A stretch of 64,000 bases of DNA from Prauserella muralis. GTDB lineage: Bacteria; Actinomycetota; Actinomycetes; Mycobacteriales; Pseudonocardiaceae. Positions 14,485 to 22,728 of the stretch are shown here, piece after piece. The DNA lies in the NCBI RefSeq assembly GCF_003202285.1, contig NZ_MASW01000007.1, positions 1 to 64,000 of the forward strand, read 5' to 3'. A model generated the notes under the pieces. That model worked only from the letters and a program-made list of their open reading frames with translations, was not told the origin of the DNA and ran no database searches. A program made the translations under genes and the position numbers. Within the stretch, counting starts at the first letter, position 1, and every line of letters starts with the position of its first letter.

Positions 14485-16797
14485 ATGAGCGAGCCCGTCG
14501 TCAGCCCACCCGCCACCGAGCTGCTGCGCGCGGTCGAGGACCGGGTGCTGTGGCTGTCGAGCGCGATCATCCACCACGCGAACCGGGTGCGGCCGAACCC
14601 GACCGGCCTGAAGGTCGGCGGGCACCAGGCGTCGTCGGCGTCGATGGTCTCGATCATGACGGCGCTGTGGTTCCGGCACTTGCGGCCGGAGGATCGCGTG
14701 TCGGTGAAGCCGCACGCCTCGCCGGTGCTGCACGCGATCAACTACCTGCTCGGTGAGCTGGGCGCGTCGTACCTGCCGCGGCTGCGCGAGTTCGGCGGGC
14801 TGCAGAGCTACCCGAGCCGCACGAAGGACCCCGATCCCGCCGACTACTCCACCGGCTCGGTGGGCATCGGCGCCACCGCCCCGATCTGGGGTGCCGTCTC
14901 CCGCCGCTACATCGACACCGCCTTCGGTGGCGCGGGGACGGGCCGCCAGTACTCGCTGGTCGGCGACGCCGAACTGGACGAGGGTGCGGTGTGGGAGGCC
15001 GTCCTCGACCCCGGCGTCGCCGAACTCGGCGAGATCGTGTGGATCGTCGACCTCAACCGCCAGTCGCTGGATCGCGTCGTGCCCAACATCGCCGCGGACA
15101 AGCTGCGCGGCATGTTCGCCGCCGCGGGCTGGCAGGTCATCCAGCTCAAGTACGGCAGGCTGCTCGAGGACGTGTTCCACCACGAGGGCGGGGCCGAACT
15201 GCGGCAGCGCATCGACGCCATGACCAACCCCGAGTACCAGCGCCTGCTGCGCTGCGACGCCGCCGAGCTCCGCCGCCGCCTGCCCGGCGACGGGCCCACG
15301 GCCGGGGCGATCGCCGGTCTCGTCGCCGACCTCGACGACGCCACCCTGGTGGACGCGATCGCCAACCTCGGCGGCCACGACCTGACCGCCCTCGACCACG
15401 CACTGGCAGGCATCGACGACACTCGCCCGACCGTCGTCTTCGCCTACACGATCAAGGGCCACGGCCTCGCGACCAAGGGGCACCCGCAGAACCACTCCGC
15501 GCTGCTCACCGACGCCCAGCTGCGGGAACTGGCCGCTCGGCTCGGCACCGACCCGGACGACCCGTGGCGCGCCTTCCCGGACGGCAGCCCGGAACACGAA
15601 CTGTGCCGCGCCACCGCGCGACGCCTGCGCCGTCCCGCCGCTCCGGCGCTTCCCCCACCGGCGGTGCCCGCCGACTTCGGCCGCACTCCCTCCGGTACCG
15701 CCACCACCCAGGCCGCGCTCGGCCGCGCCCTGCTCGACCTCACCCGCGAAGCACCGGAGGCAGCCCGTCGCGTCGTCACCGTCAGCCCCGACGTCAGCTC
15801 CACGACCAACCTCGGCGGGTGGGTCAACAAGGTCGGTGTCTGGTCCGCGCGGGAGCGCCGGGACTGGTTCGCCGACGACGCCGAGACCATCCTGCACTGG
15901 CGGGAGGAACCCACCGGACAGCACATCGAACTCGGTATCGCCGAGGTCAACCTCGTCAGCCTGCTCGGCGAGCTCGGCGCCACCTGGAGCCGCTGGGGCC
16001 AGCCCCTGCTGCCCATCGGAGTGCTCTACGACCCGTTCGTCGAGCGCGCACTGGAGCCCTGGTCCTACGGCATCTACGCCGGCGGCCAGTCCATCCTCAT
16101 CGGCACTCCCTCGGGCGTGACGCTCGCCCCCGAGGGGGGCGCACACCAGTCGATCAAGACTCCGTCGATCGGGCTGGAACAGCCGGGCTGCCTCACCTAC
16201 GAACCCGCCTTCGCCCAGGACGCCGAGTGGACGCTGCTCGCCGCCCTCGCCCAGCTGGGCAAGCCGGGAGGCAGCTCGGCCTACCTGCGGCTGTCGACGC
16301 GCCCGGTCGACCAGGCACTCGCAGGCGTGCCCGCCGATCCCGCCGCGCGGGAGCGGCGCAGGCGCCTGGTGGTCGCCGGTGCCTATCCCCTGCGCCGCGA
16401 GGACGGCGCCACGGTGACCCTCGCCGCGATGGGCGCCGTGGTGCCCGAGGCGCTCGCCGCCGCCGACCGGCTGGGCCAGATCGGCATCCCCGCCGACGTC
16501 GTCTGCGTGACGAGCCCCGACCTGCTCTACCGCGCCGTCCGTGCCCGGCAGGGCCACGAGCAGGCCGATTCCTGGATCCTCGATCAGGTCCTTCCCGCGG
16601 AGCGGGCGACGCCGCTCGTCACCGTCCTCGATGGACACCCGCACACCCTGTCGTTCCTCGCCACCGTCAACCGTGTCGCGACCACCGCGCTGGGCGTCAC
16701 CCGCTTCGGCCAGTCCGGATCGCTGGAGGACGTCTACCGCCACCACGGCCTCGACGCCGACAGCATCATCCGCGCCGCGCTCGACATCGCACGCTGA
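14485..16797 (+). CDS. Pyruvate dehydrogenase E1-like/transketolase-like ThDP enzyme
   Basis: Protein of 770 aa related to homodimeric E1p (AceE) but about 110 residues shorter. Seen: a GGHQASSASM region near residues 48-57, the ThDP motif GDAELDEG...VDLNRQSLD (about 155-190), the central transketolase-like pyrimidine domain (GIAEVNLVSLLGELG) and a C-terminal transketolase domain. It should decarboxylate a 2-oxo acid. No E2 or E3 genes are adjacent. The regulator-enzyme arrangement resembles mdeR-mdeB of Pseudomonas, where an E1p-like protein and a Lrp-type regulator serve methionine/2-oxobutyrate catabolism, but no methionine gamma-lyase is seen here. The substrate is unknown. Confidence 0.82.
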   Translation: MSEPVVSPPATELLRAVEDRVLWLSSAIIHHANRVRPNPTGLKVGGHQASSASMVSIMTALWFRHLRPEDRVSVKPHASPVLHAINYLLGELGASYLPRLREFGGLQSYPSRTKDPDPADYSTGSVGIGATAPIWGAVSRRYIDTAFGGAGTGRQYSLVGDAELDEGAVWEAVLDPGVAELGEIVWIVDLNRQSLDRVVPNIAADKLRGMFAAAGWQVIQLKYGRLLEDVFHHEGGAELRQRIDAMTNPEYQRLLRCDAAELRRRLPGDGPTAGAIAGLVADLDDATLVDAIANLGGHDLTALDHALAGIDDTRPTVVFAYTIKGHGLATKGHPQNHSALLTDAQLRELAARLGTDPDDPWRAFPDGSPEHELCRATARRLRRPAAPALPPPAVPADFGRTPSGTATTQAALGRALLDLTREAPEAARRVVTVSPDVSSTTNLGGWVNKVGVWSARERRDWFADDAETILHWREEPTGQHIELGIAEVNLVSLLGELGATWSRWGQPLLPIGVLYDPFVERALEPWSYGIYAGGQSILIGTPSGVTLAPEGGAHQSIKTPSIGLEQPGCLTYEPAFAQDAEWTLLAALAQLGKPGGSSAYLRLSTRPVDQALAGVPADPAARERRRRLVVAGAYPLRREDGATVTLAAMGAVVPEALAAADRLGQIGIPADVVCVTSPDLLYRAVRARQGHEQADSWILDQVLPAERATPLVTVLDGHPHTLSFLATVNRVATTALGVTRFGQSGSLEDVYRHHGLDADSIIRAALDIAR

Positions 16798-16823
16798 GCC
16801 GGTCGAGCGTGCGATGTCGAGCG
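16778..16823. terminator. Bidirectional hairpin terminator between convergent genes
   Basis: An 18-bp perfect inverted repeat (16778-16795 and 16806-16823) with a 10-bp loop includes the last codons and the stop of the E1p-like gene. It lies 10 bp before the 3' end of the convergent hpaD gene. It lacks a T-run but is very stable. Confidence 0.75.
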
Positions 16824-16833
16824 GGCAGCGCTG

Positions 16834-17898
16834 TCACAGCTGGCCCCCGACCTTGAACCCGCGTTCGGTGCCGTCGATCCGGGTGTAGGAGAATCCGTCG
16901 GCGCCGATGGTGACGTCCATTTCCCGGCTCTCGGTGCGGGCGGTGACCGGCGCGACGTTGCCGTCGAGATCCAGCACGGGCGAGGCGTCGGTGTACCAGC
17001 TGGGCACCACGGCGTTGCCCCACCAGTCGCGGCGCTGGTTGTCGTGCACGTCCCAGGTGACCAGCGGATTGTCGGGGTCGCCGGTGTAGTAGTCCTGGGT
17101 GTAGATCTCGACACGGTGACCATCGGGGTCGCGCAGGTACAGGTAGAACGCATTGGAGACACCGTGGCGGCCCGGGCCGCGCTCGATCGCGTCGGATCTG
17201 CGCAGGGCACCGAGTTTGTCGCAGATCGCGATGATGTTGTGCTTCTCGTGGGTGGCGAACGCGATGTGGTGCAGCCGCGGCCCGTCACCGCCGGTCAGGG
17301 CCGTGTCGTGCACGGTCGGCTTGCGGCGCAACCAGGCTGCGTAGGTCACGCCCTCGTCGTCCCTGATGTCCTCGGTGGTGCGGAACCCGAGCGCCTCCAG
17401 GTAGGCGAGGCCCTTCGGCACGTCCGGCGTGACCTGGTTGAAGTGGTCCAGCCGCACGAGCGCGCCCGGCGTGTGCAGGTCGTAGCGCCAGATGAGGCGT
17501 TCGACGTGCTCGATCTCGTGGAAGAACTCGCAGGGAAAGCCGAGCGGGTCCGTGACGCGCACGGCGTCGCGGACGCCGGCGGTCCAGCCCTCGGCGCGGC
17601 GCTCCGTGCGGCAGCCCAGGGCCCGGTAGTAGGCCTCGGCCCGGTCGACGTCCTGCCGGCTGCGCACGCGGAAGGCGAGCGCGGCGAGCGCGGCGACGGG
17701 TCCCTTTCGGAGCACGAGGTTGTGATGGATGAACTCCTCGAGCGAGCGCAGGTAGACGGTCTCGTCGTCCTCTTCGGTCACGGTCAGGCCGAGCACGTCC
17801 ACATAGAACTCGCGGGACGCGGCCAGGTCGGTGACGACGAGTTCGCCGTACGCCGCGCGCACGATGTCCGGGGGCGTGGGAGAGGCGGTGCCGGTCAT
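16834..17898 (-). CDS. hpaD: Homoprotocatechuate (3,4-dihydroxyphenylacetate) 2,3-dioxygenase
   Basis: Extradiol ring-cleavage enzyme of 354 aa of the vicinal oxygen chelate type, close in layout to the Brevibacterium/Arthrobacter enzymes. Metal ligands His152 (RLDHFNQ), His211 (RLHHIAF) and Glu264 (HRVEIYT) sit three residues before the classic 155/214/267 positions. It opens the ring of 3,4-dihydroxyphenylacetate to 5-carboxymethyl-2-hydroxymuconate semialdehyde using O2 and Fe(II) or Mn(II). It is the last gene of a five-gene operon and overlaps hpaE by 4 bp. Confidence 0.93.
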   Translation of the reverse strand: MTGTASPTPPDIVRAAYGELVVTDLAASREFYVDVLGLTVTEEDDETVYLRSLEEFIHHNLVLRKGPVAALAALAFRVRSRQDVDRAEAYYRALGCRTERRAEGWTAGVRDAVRVTDPLGFPCEFFHEIEHVERLIWRYDLHTPGALVRLDHFNQVTPDVPKGLAYLEALGFRTTEDIRDDEGVTYAAWLRRKPTVHDTALTGGDGPRLHHIAFATHEKHNIIAICDKLGALRRSDAIERGPGRHGVSNAFYLYLRDPDGHRVEIYTQDYYTGDPDNPLVTWDVHDNQRRDWWGNAVVPSWYTDASPVLDLDGNVAPVTARTESREMDVTIGADGFSYTRIDGTERGFKVGGQL

Positions 17899-19436
17899 GG
17901 CTTCTGGGTCTCCTTCTCGTCGGCGCCGGTGCCGAACCGCGGCGTGTGCACCTCACCGAGACTGATGTGCACCGCCTGCTGATCGGTGTAGAAGTCGAGC
18001 GACCGGTAGCCGCCCTCCTGGCCGAGCCCGGAGGCCTTCACACCGCCGAAGGGGGTGCGCAGGTCCCGGACGTTGTGCGAGTTCAGCCAGACCATGCCGC
18101 AGTCGAGGGACTGGGCGAAGGTGTGCGCACGCTCCAGGTCTCGGGTCCAGAGGTAGGCCGCGAGCCCGTACCTGACACCGTTCGCGAGCGCGAGTGCCTC
18201 CTCCTCGGTGTCGAACGGCGTGAGCGCGACGACCGGCCCGAAGATCTCCTCCTGAAAGATGCGGGCTTCCGGCTTGACGTCCGCGAAGACGGTCGGCGCG
18301 ACGTAGTTGCCCGTCTCGAGCCCGTCGGGGCGGCCTCCGCCTGCCACGAGCCTGCCCTCCGACTTGCCCAGCTCGATGTAGCCCATCACCTTCTCGTAGT
18401 GCTCGGGGTGGACGAGCGCACCGACCTCCGTCCGTGGGTCGCGTGGATCACCCACCACGACCCTCGTGGCGCGGGCGGCGTAGCGCTCGACGAACCGGTC
18501 GTAGACCGGGCGCTCGACCAGAATGCGGCTGCCCGCGGTGCAGCGTTCGCCGTTGAGCGAGAAGACGCCGAAGAGGGTGGAGTCGAGCGCGGCGTCGAGG
18601 TCCGCGTCGGCGAACACGACGGCGGGCGACTTGCCGCCCAGCTCCATCGACAGGCCCTTGAGCGTCGGCGCGGCGTTCGCGAAGATGATCTCGCCGGTCC
18701 TGGACTCGCCGGTGAACGAGATGAGCCGTACGTCCGGGTGTTTCACCAGGGCGTCGCCCGCCTCCTCCCCCAGCCCGTGCACCAGGTTGAACACCCCGTC
18801 GGGCAGGCCGGCCTCGCGGAAGATGTCCGCCCAGAGGCTCGCCGAGAGCGGGGTGAACTCGGCCGGTTTCAGCACGACGGTGCAGCCCGAGGCGAGCGCG
18901 GGGGCGAGCTTCCACGACTCCAGCATGAACGGGGTGTTCCACGGCGTGATGAGCCCCGCGACGCCCTTGGGCTTGCGGTTGACGTAGTTGACCTGCCTGC
19001 CGGGCACCTTGTAGGTGTCGTCGGACTGGGCGACGATCAGGTCGGCGAAGAAGCGGAAGTTCTCCGCCGCGCGCTGCGCCTGGCCGAGCGCCTGCGTGAT
19101 GGGCAGGCCGGTGTCGAAGGTCTCCAGTTCGGCGAGGCGCGCGTCCCGGGACGACACGATGTCGGCGATCCGGTTCAGGATCCGGGCGCGGGCGCGGGGC
19201 AACAGCGTCGGCCAGGGCCCCTCGTCGAAGGCCACCCGCGCCGCGGCGACGGCGCGGTCGACGTCATCGGCCTGCCCGGCGGCGGCTCGCAGGTAGGGCT
19301 CGTTGGAGACGGGGTCGAGCACCTCGAAGGTGCGCCCGGACAGGGAGTCCACGGATTCGCCGCCGATGACGTGCCGGATCCGGTCCGGCAGGTTCTCCGG
19401 GGTGCGCTCGGCGCGGGATGCGGGTGCGATGGTCAT
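17895..19436 (-). CDS. hpaE: 5-carboxymethyl-2-hydroxymuconate semialdehyde dehydrogenase
   Basis: Aldehyde dehydrogenase of 513 aa with VNYVNRKPKGVAGLITPWN, the Glu motif MELGGKSPA and the nucleophile Cys in NGERCTAGSR. The C-terminus HISLGEVHTPRFG and its overlap with hpaD identify it as HpaE, which oxidises the ring-cleavage semialdehyde to the dicarboxylate with NAD+. Start ATG 19436 lies 2 bp after the upstream lyase stop; longer in-frame readings run through that gene and are not credible. Confidence 0.92.
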   Translation of the reverse strand: MTIAPASRAERTPENLPDRIRHVIGGESVDSLSGRTFEVLDPVSNEPYLRAAAGQADDVDRAVAAARVAFDEGPWPTLLPRARARILNRIADIVSSRDARLAELETFDTGLPITQALGQAQRAAENFRFFADLIVAQSDDTYKVPGRQVNYVNRKPKGVAGLITPWNTPFMLESWKLAPALASGCTVVLKPAEFTPLSASLWADIFREAGLPDGVFNLVHGLGEEAGDALVKHPDVRLISFTGESRTGEIIFANAAPTLKGLSMELGGKSPAVVFADADLDAALDSTLFGVFSLNGERCTAGSRILVERPVYDRFVERYAARATRVVVGDPRDPRTEVGALVHPEHYEKVMGYIELGKSEGRLVAGGGRPDGLETGNYVAPTVFADVKPEARIFQEEIFGPVVALTPFDTEEEALALANGVRYGLAAYLWTRDLERAHTFAQSLDCGMVWLNSHNVRDLRTPFGGVKASGLGQEGGYRSLDFYTDQQAVHISLGEVHTPRFGTGADEKETQKP

Positions 19437-19438
19437 GA

Positions 19439-20386
19439 TCACCTGGCTCCGATGGTGAACTCGTCGGCGACGGGCGAGACGTACTGCCCGGCCTGTGCGA
19501 GAAGGGTCCTGGCCGTGGACTGCCCGGCCTCGGTCAGCGGGATGAGCGGCGGGCGCACATGACCCGAGCGGAAGACGCCGAGCTGCTCGAGCACCCACTT
19601 GCCCGCGGCGGGGTTGGTCTCGGTGAAGATCAGGTCCACCAGCGGGTGCAGTCCATAGTGGATCTCCAGTGCGCCGGCGTGGTCGCCGGCGGACCAGAGG
19701 TCGAACATCCGTGCGTGCGCCGCGGGCGCGATGTTCGCGGTGGCGGAGAGGAACCCGGCGCCGCCCAGCGCCAGCAGCGGCAGGCAGAGCAGCTCGATAC
19801 CGCTCCAGACGACCAGGTCGCGCCCGCAGCGTTGCAGCACGCGGCTGAAGTGCTCGAAGTCGCGGGTGGTCTCCTTGATGCCGACGAAGTTGGGGACGTC
19901 GGCGTAGAGCCGCTCCACCGTCTCCGGCGCGATGTCGACCGAGGTGCGGCTGGGCACGTTGTAGGCGAGGATCGGCAGGTCCGGCACCTCGGCGGCCACG
20001 GTGGCGTACCAGCGGTACAGCGCCTCCTGGGTCGGCCGGGCGTAGTAGGGCGTGATGACGAGGGCGGCGTCGGCACCGAGTTCGGCGGCCTGGCGGGTCA
20101 GCTCGATGGTCTCGTCCAGTTTGGTCGTGCCGGTGCCCGGAATGACCGGGACCGTGTGTTCGGAGGCGGCCAGCACGGTCTTGAGCGCGCCGAGCCGCTC
20201 CGCGATGGACTGTGCGGACGGTTCGCCGGTCGAGCCGCCGATCGACAGCCCGTGGGATCCGCTGGCGATCTGCCATCTCACGGCGTTCGCCAGTGACTCG
20301 TGGTCTACCTCGCCATCGGTCGTGAACGGCGTCATCAGTGGCGCGATCGATCCGCGCAGTCGCCGTGGTTCCGTGCGAAGGGACAT
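19439..20386 (-). CDS. Dihydrodipicolinate synthase-family lyase in the hpa operon
   Basis: Class I aldolase-type TIM barrel of 315 aa. The Schiff-base Lys171 (NFVGIKETT), the active-site Tyr142 (AYNVPSRTS) and the GGSTGEP substrate loop (50-56) are intact. DapA itself makes lysine precursors, but this copy sits between a GntR regulator and hpaE with gaps of 27 and 2 bp, so it is probably a catabolic pyruvate lyase. It may cleave 4-hydroxy-2-oxoheptanedioate-type intermediates in place of HpaI or act on a related oxo acid. The function is inferred from context only. Confidence 0.8.
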   Translation of the reverse strand: MSLRTEPRRLRGSIAPLMTPFTTDGEVDHESLANAVRWQIASGSHGLSIGGSTGEPSAQSIAERLGALKTVLAASEHTVPVIPGTGTTKLDETIELTRQAAELGADAALVITPYYARPTQEALYRWYATVAAEVPDLPILAYNVPSRTSVDIAPETVERLYADVPNFVGIKETTRDFEHFSRVLQRCGRDLVVWSGIELLCLPLLALGGAGFLSATANIAPAAHARMFDLWSAGDHAGALEIHYGLHPLVDLIFTETNPAAGKWVLEQLGVFRSGHVRPPLIPLTEAGQSTARTLLAQAGQYVSPVADEFTIGAR

Positions 20387-20413
20387 CGGTGGGTGCCTCT
20401 CCCTCTCGGTGGG

Positions 20414-21079
20414 TCAGTCGTCGAGCAGCTGCGCGCCCTGGTGGGCGAGGAACGCGTCGAGCGTGTGGGTGCGGTGCTCACGCGCGGCCCGCTCGATGGT
20501 GTCGGCGTCGGCGCCCCGTTCGATGAGCCGCAGCAGCCGCTCGTGCTCGTCGACCGACTCGTGCGCACGGCCGGGCACGAAGCTGAACGTCGAGTCACGC
20601 AGGTTCGCCAGGCGGTCCCAGCCGCGGTGCACCAGATCGAGGACGTGCGGGTTCGGACAGCTTTCGAACAGCAGGGAATGGAACTCGAAGTTTTGCCGGG
20701 TGAACTCGTGCGGGCGGAACTGGGTGAGGCTGTCGCGCATCCGCTCGTTCACCTCCCGCGCCCTGCGTAGCCGGCCGGGCGTGACGAGCGGCGCGGACAG
20801 CGCGGTCGCATAGCCCTCGAGCAGCGCGAGCGTCTGCATCGTGTGCAGGTACTCGCGCTCGTCGAGCATGGCGACCTGTGCGCCGACGTTGCGCTGGAAG
20901 GTGACCAGCCGTTCGGCCTCGAGCCGCCGGATCGCCTCGCGGACCGGCACGACGCTCATTCCGAGCTCGGTCGCGATCGTCGCGAGCACAAGCCGGTAGC
21001 CGGGCGTGTAGCGGCCCGAGACGATCCGCTGCTTGATGAAGTCGTAGGCGAGCTGGGCCTTGTTCGTGGTGGCGGTCAT
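20414..21079 (-). CDS. GntR-family (FCD domain) regulator of the hpa operon
   Basis: Protein of 221 aa with an N-terminal winged helix (residues 8-72, including YTPGYRL, PVREAIRRLEAERLV) and an all-helical FCD ligand domain with the metal-binding-type pattern (Asp, HxxLF, and late His residues). It lies inside the operon it probably controls, its start overlapping the FAH-RraA stop by 4 bp. The palindrome ATCGTATACGAT at the operon front fits GntR/FadR recognition. The effector may be an intermediate of homoprotocatechuate breakdown. Confidence 0.9.
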   Translation of the reverse strand: MTATTNKAQLAYDFIKQRIVSGRYTPGYRLVLATIATELGMSVVPVREAIRRLEAERLVTFQRNVGAQVAMLDEREYLHTMQTLALLEGYATALSAPLVTPGRLRRAREVNERMRDSLTQFRPHEFTRQNFEFHSLLFESCPNPHVLDLVHRGWDRLANLRDSTFSFVPGRAHESVDEHERLLRLIERGADADTIERAAREHRTHTLDAFLAHQGAQLLDD

Positions 21080-22557
21080 CGGCGCTCCTGCCGTTGTGCT
21101 TCGTAGGCCGCGCGCCATTCGCCGGTCAGCGCGTACAGCCCCTCGACAGCGGCCCCGGCGCTGACCTGCTCGGCGATGAAGCGCTCCTCGTCCTCTTGCT
21201 GGAGGGCCCCTTCGACGACGTCCTCGACCAGCCCCGGGGGAATGACCACGACGCCGTCGTCGTCACCGACGATGACGTCGCCGGGCTGGACGGCCGCACC
21301 GCCGCAGGCGATCGTCAGATCCAGATCCCACGGCACGTGGCGGCGGCCGAGGACGGCGGGATGCACGGTGGCGGCGAAGACCGGCAGGCCCGTCCCGGCC
21401 ACGGCACGCGAGTCGCGCACGCCGCCGTCGCTGACGAAACCGGCCGCACCCCGGCTCACGGCACGCAGTGCGAGGATGTCGCCGATCGTGCCCGTGCCGA
21501 GTTCGCCGCGGGCCTCGACGACGAGCACGTCACCGGGATTCAGCGCGTCGAAGCCGCGCTTCTGGGCGTTGTACCCGCCGCCGTGCCGGGCGCTGAGGTC
21601 CTCGCGGAAGGGAACGAACCGCATGGTCCGCGCCCTGCCGACGAGGCGCGTGCCCGGAGTGAGGGGGCGCACGCCGTCGATGGACACGGCGTCGAGGCCC
21701 TGTTTACGCAGCTGGGCGCTCAGGGTCGCCGTGCCCACCGTGTTGATCTTGTCCTTGAGTTCGTCGGTGAGCTCGAACGCGGCCGGAAGCCCCGCCGCCT
21801 CGCGCGAGCCCCAGGCCTGTTCCCGCTGCTCGTCGTCGACCTTCGGACCGGCTCCGTACCGGCCGGGGGCCACGGTGCCCTCGGCGACCGGGGTGACCAG
21901 GCGGCCCGTGGACGGGGTTCCGGGCACGGTCGGCGCGTCCACCTCGACCTCGACGGTCTGGCCGGGGACGACCACCGAGGACCCCGCGGGGGTGCCGGTG
22001 AGCACGACGTCCCCCGGCTCGAGCGTGATCAGCTGCGAGACGTCGGCGACGAGCTGTGCGAAGGGGAAGACCAGCTCCGCGGTGGTGTCCTCCTGTACCA
22101 GCTCACCGTCGACCCACGTCCGCACCCGCAGCGCCGCCGGATCGACGGCGCGGGCATCGAGCGCGGCCGGGCCGAGCGGCGTGAAGCCGTCGCCGCCCTT
22201 GCTGCGCAGGTTCGACCCCTTGTCGACGTGCCTCAGGTCGTACACCCCGAAGTCGTTGGCCGCGGTGACCGCCCGGACGGCGTCCCAGGCCCGCTCGATC
22301 GGTACGTCGCGCACCCGCTCGCCGACGACCAGCGCGATCTCGCCCTCGAAGGCCAGCAGTTCGGTCCCGGTTGGACGGTGGATGGGCGTCCCCGAGGCCG
22401 ACACCGACGTCGAGGGCTTGAGAAAGAAGGACGGAGCCGCCGGCGCGCGCCCTCGCTGGGCGATGCGCGACGGGTAGTTGAGGTGCAGTGCCAGCACCTT
22501 GCCGGGTCGGTCCGCCCCCGTGGGGTCGTAGCGGAACACTGCCTCGTCGATGACCAC
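21076..22557 (-). CDS. Fusion of fumarylacetoacetate hydrolase (HpaG-like) and RraA/HMG-aldolase-like domains
   Basis: Protein of 493 aa. Residues 1-240 form a FAH domain (LHLNYPSR, FFLKPSTS, the metal-binding FEGEIALVVG, and SNLRSKGGDGFTPLGP), as in HpaG, the decarboxylase/isomerase of the homoprotocatechuate path. Residues 265-480 form an RraA-like domain with the aldolase motif FVSDGGVRDS and GDVIVGDDDGVVVIPP. The retained Asp/Arg pair suggests a working metal-dependent pyruvate aldolase rather than an RNase E inhibitor. The protein could thus combine decarboxylation/isomerisation and final aldol cleavage. GTG 22557 is chosen because the palindromic operator lies just upstream; ATG 22611 or 22626 would place the operator inside the gene. 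Confidence 0.83.
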   Translation of the reverse strand: MVIDEAVFRYDPTGADRPGKVLALHLNYPSRIAQRGRAPAAPSFFLKPSTSVSASGTPIHRPTGTELLAFEGEIALVVGERVRDVPIERAWDAVRAVTAANDFGVYDLRHVDKGSNLRSKGGDGFTPLGPAALDARAVDPAALRVRTWVDGELVQEDTTAELVFPFAQLVADVSQLITLEPGDVVLTGTPAGSSVVVPGQTVEVEVDAPTVPGTPSTGRLVTPVAEGTVAPGRYGAGPKVDDEQREQAWGSREAAGLPAAFELTDELKDKINTVGTATLSAQLRKQGLDAVSIDGVRPLTPGTRLVGRARTMRFVPFREDLSARHGGGYNAQKRGFDALNPGDVLVVEARGELGTGTIGDILALRAVSRGAAGFVSDGGVRDSRAVAGTGLPVFAATVHPAVLGRRHVPWDLDLTIACGGAAVQPGDVIVGDDDGVVVIPPGLVEDVVEGALQQEDEERFIAEQVSAGAAVEGLYALTGEWRAAYEAQRQERR

Positions 22558-22563
22558 GCGAGC

Positions 22564-22575
22564 ATCGTATACGAT
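22564..22575. promoter_or_regulatory. GntR-type palindromic operator of the hpa operon
   Basis: ATCGTATACGAT is a perfect 12-bp palindrome just in front of the first gene of the hpa operon. GntR/FCD regulators often bind such short palindromes with a central GTATAC core. The regulator encoded at 20414-21079 is the likely ligand. Confidence 0.55.
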
Positions 22576-22650
22576 TTCGAATCTGACACAAGGGCGCCGG
22601 ATCAGATCCATGTTCGGGCCGGACATCCTGAGCTTTTCTGGGGTTGTTGG

Positions 22651-22666
22651 AAGGTTTTTTGACCTT
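22651..22666. promoter_or_regulatory. Small inverted repeat in the hpa/P450 intergenic region
   Basis: AAGGT-TTTTTG-ACCTT lies 62 bp before the first P450 gene and about 75 bp before the hpa operon start, in a rare T-rich stretch. It may be an operator for the LuxR-type regulator of the P450 cluster. The evidence is positional and weak. Confidence 0.25.
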
Positions 22667-22728
22667 TACCTGTGGAGGTGCGCCCGCTGACACTCGAGCC
22701 ATCCGCTGGCTAGGAGGCGACGTCAACG

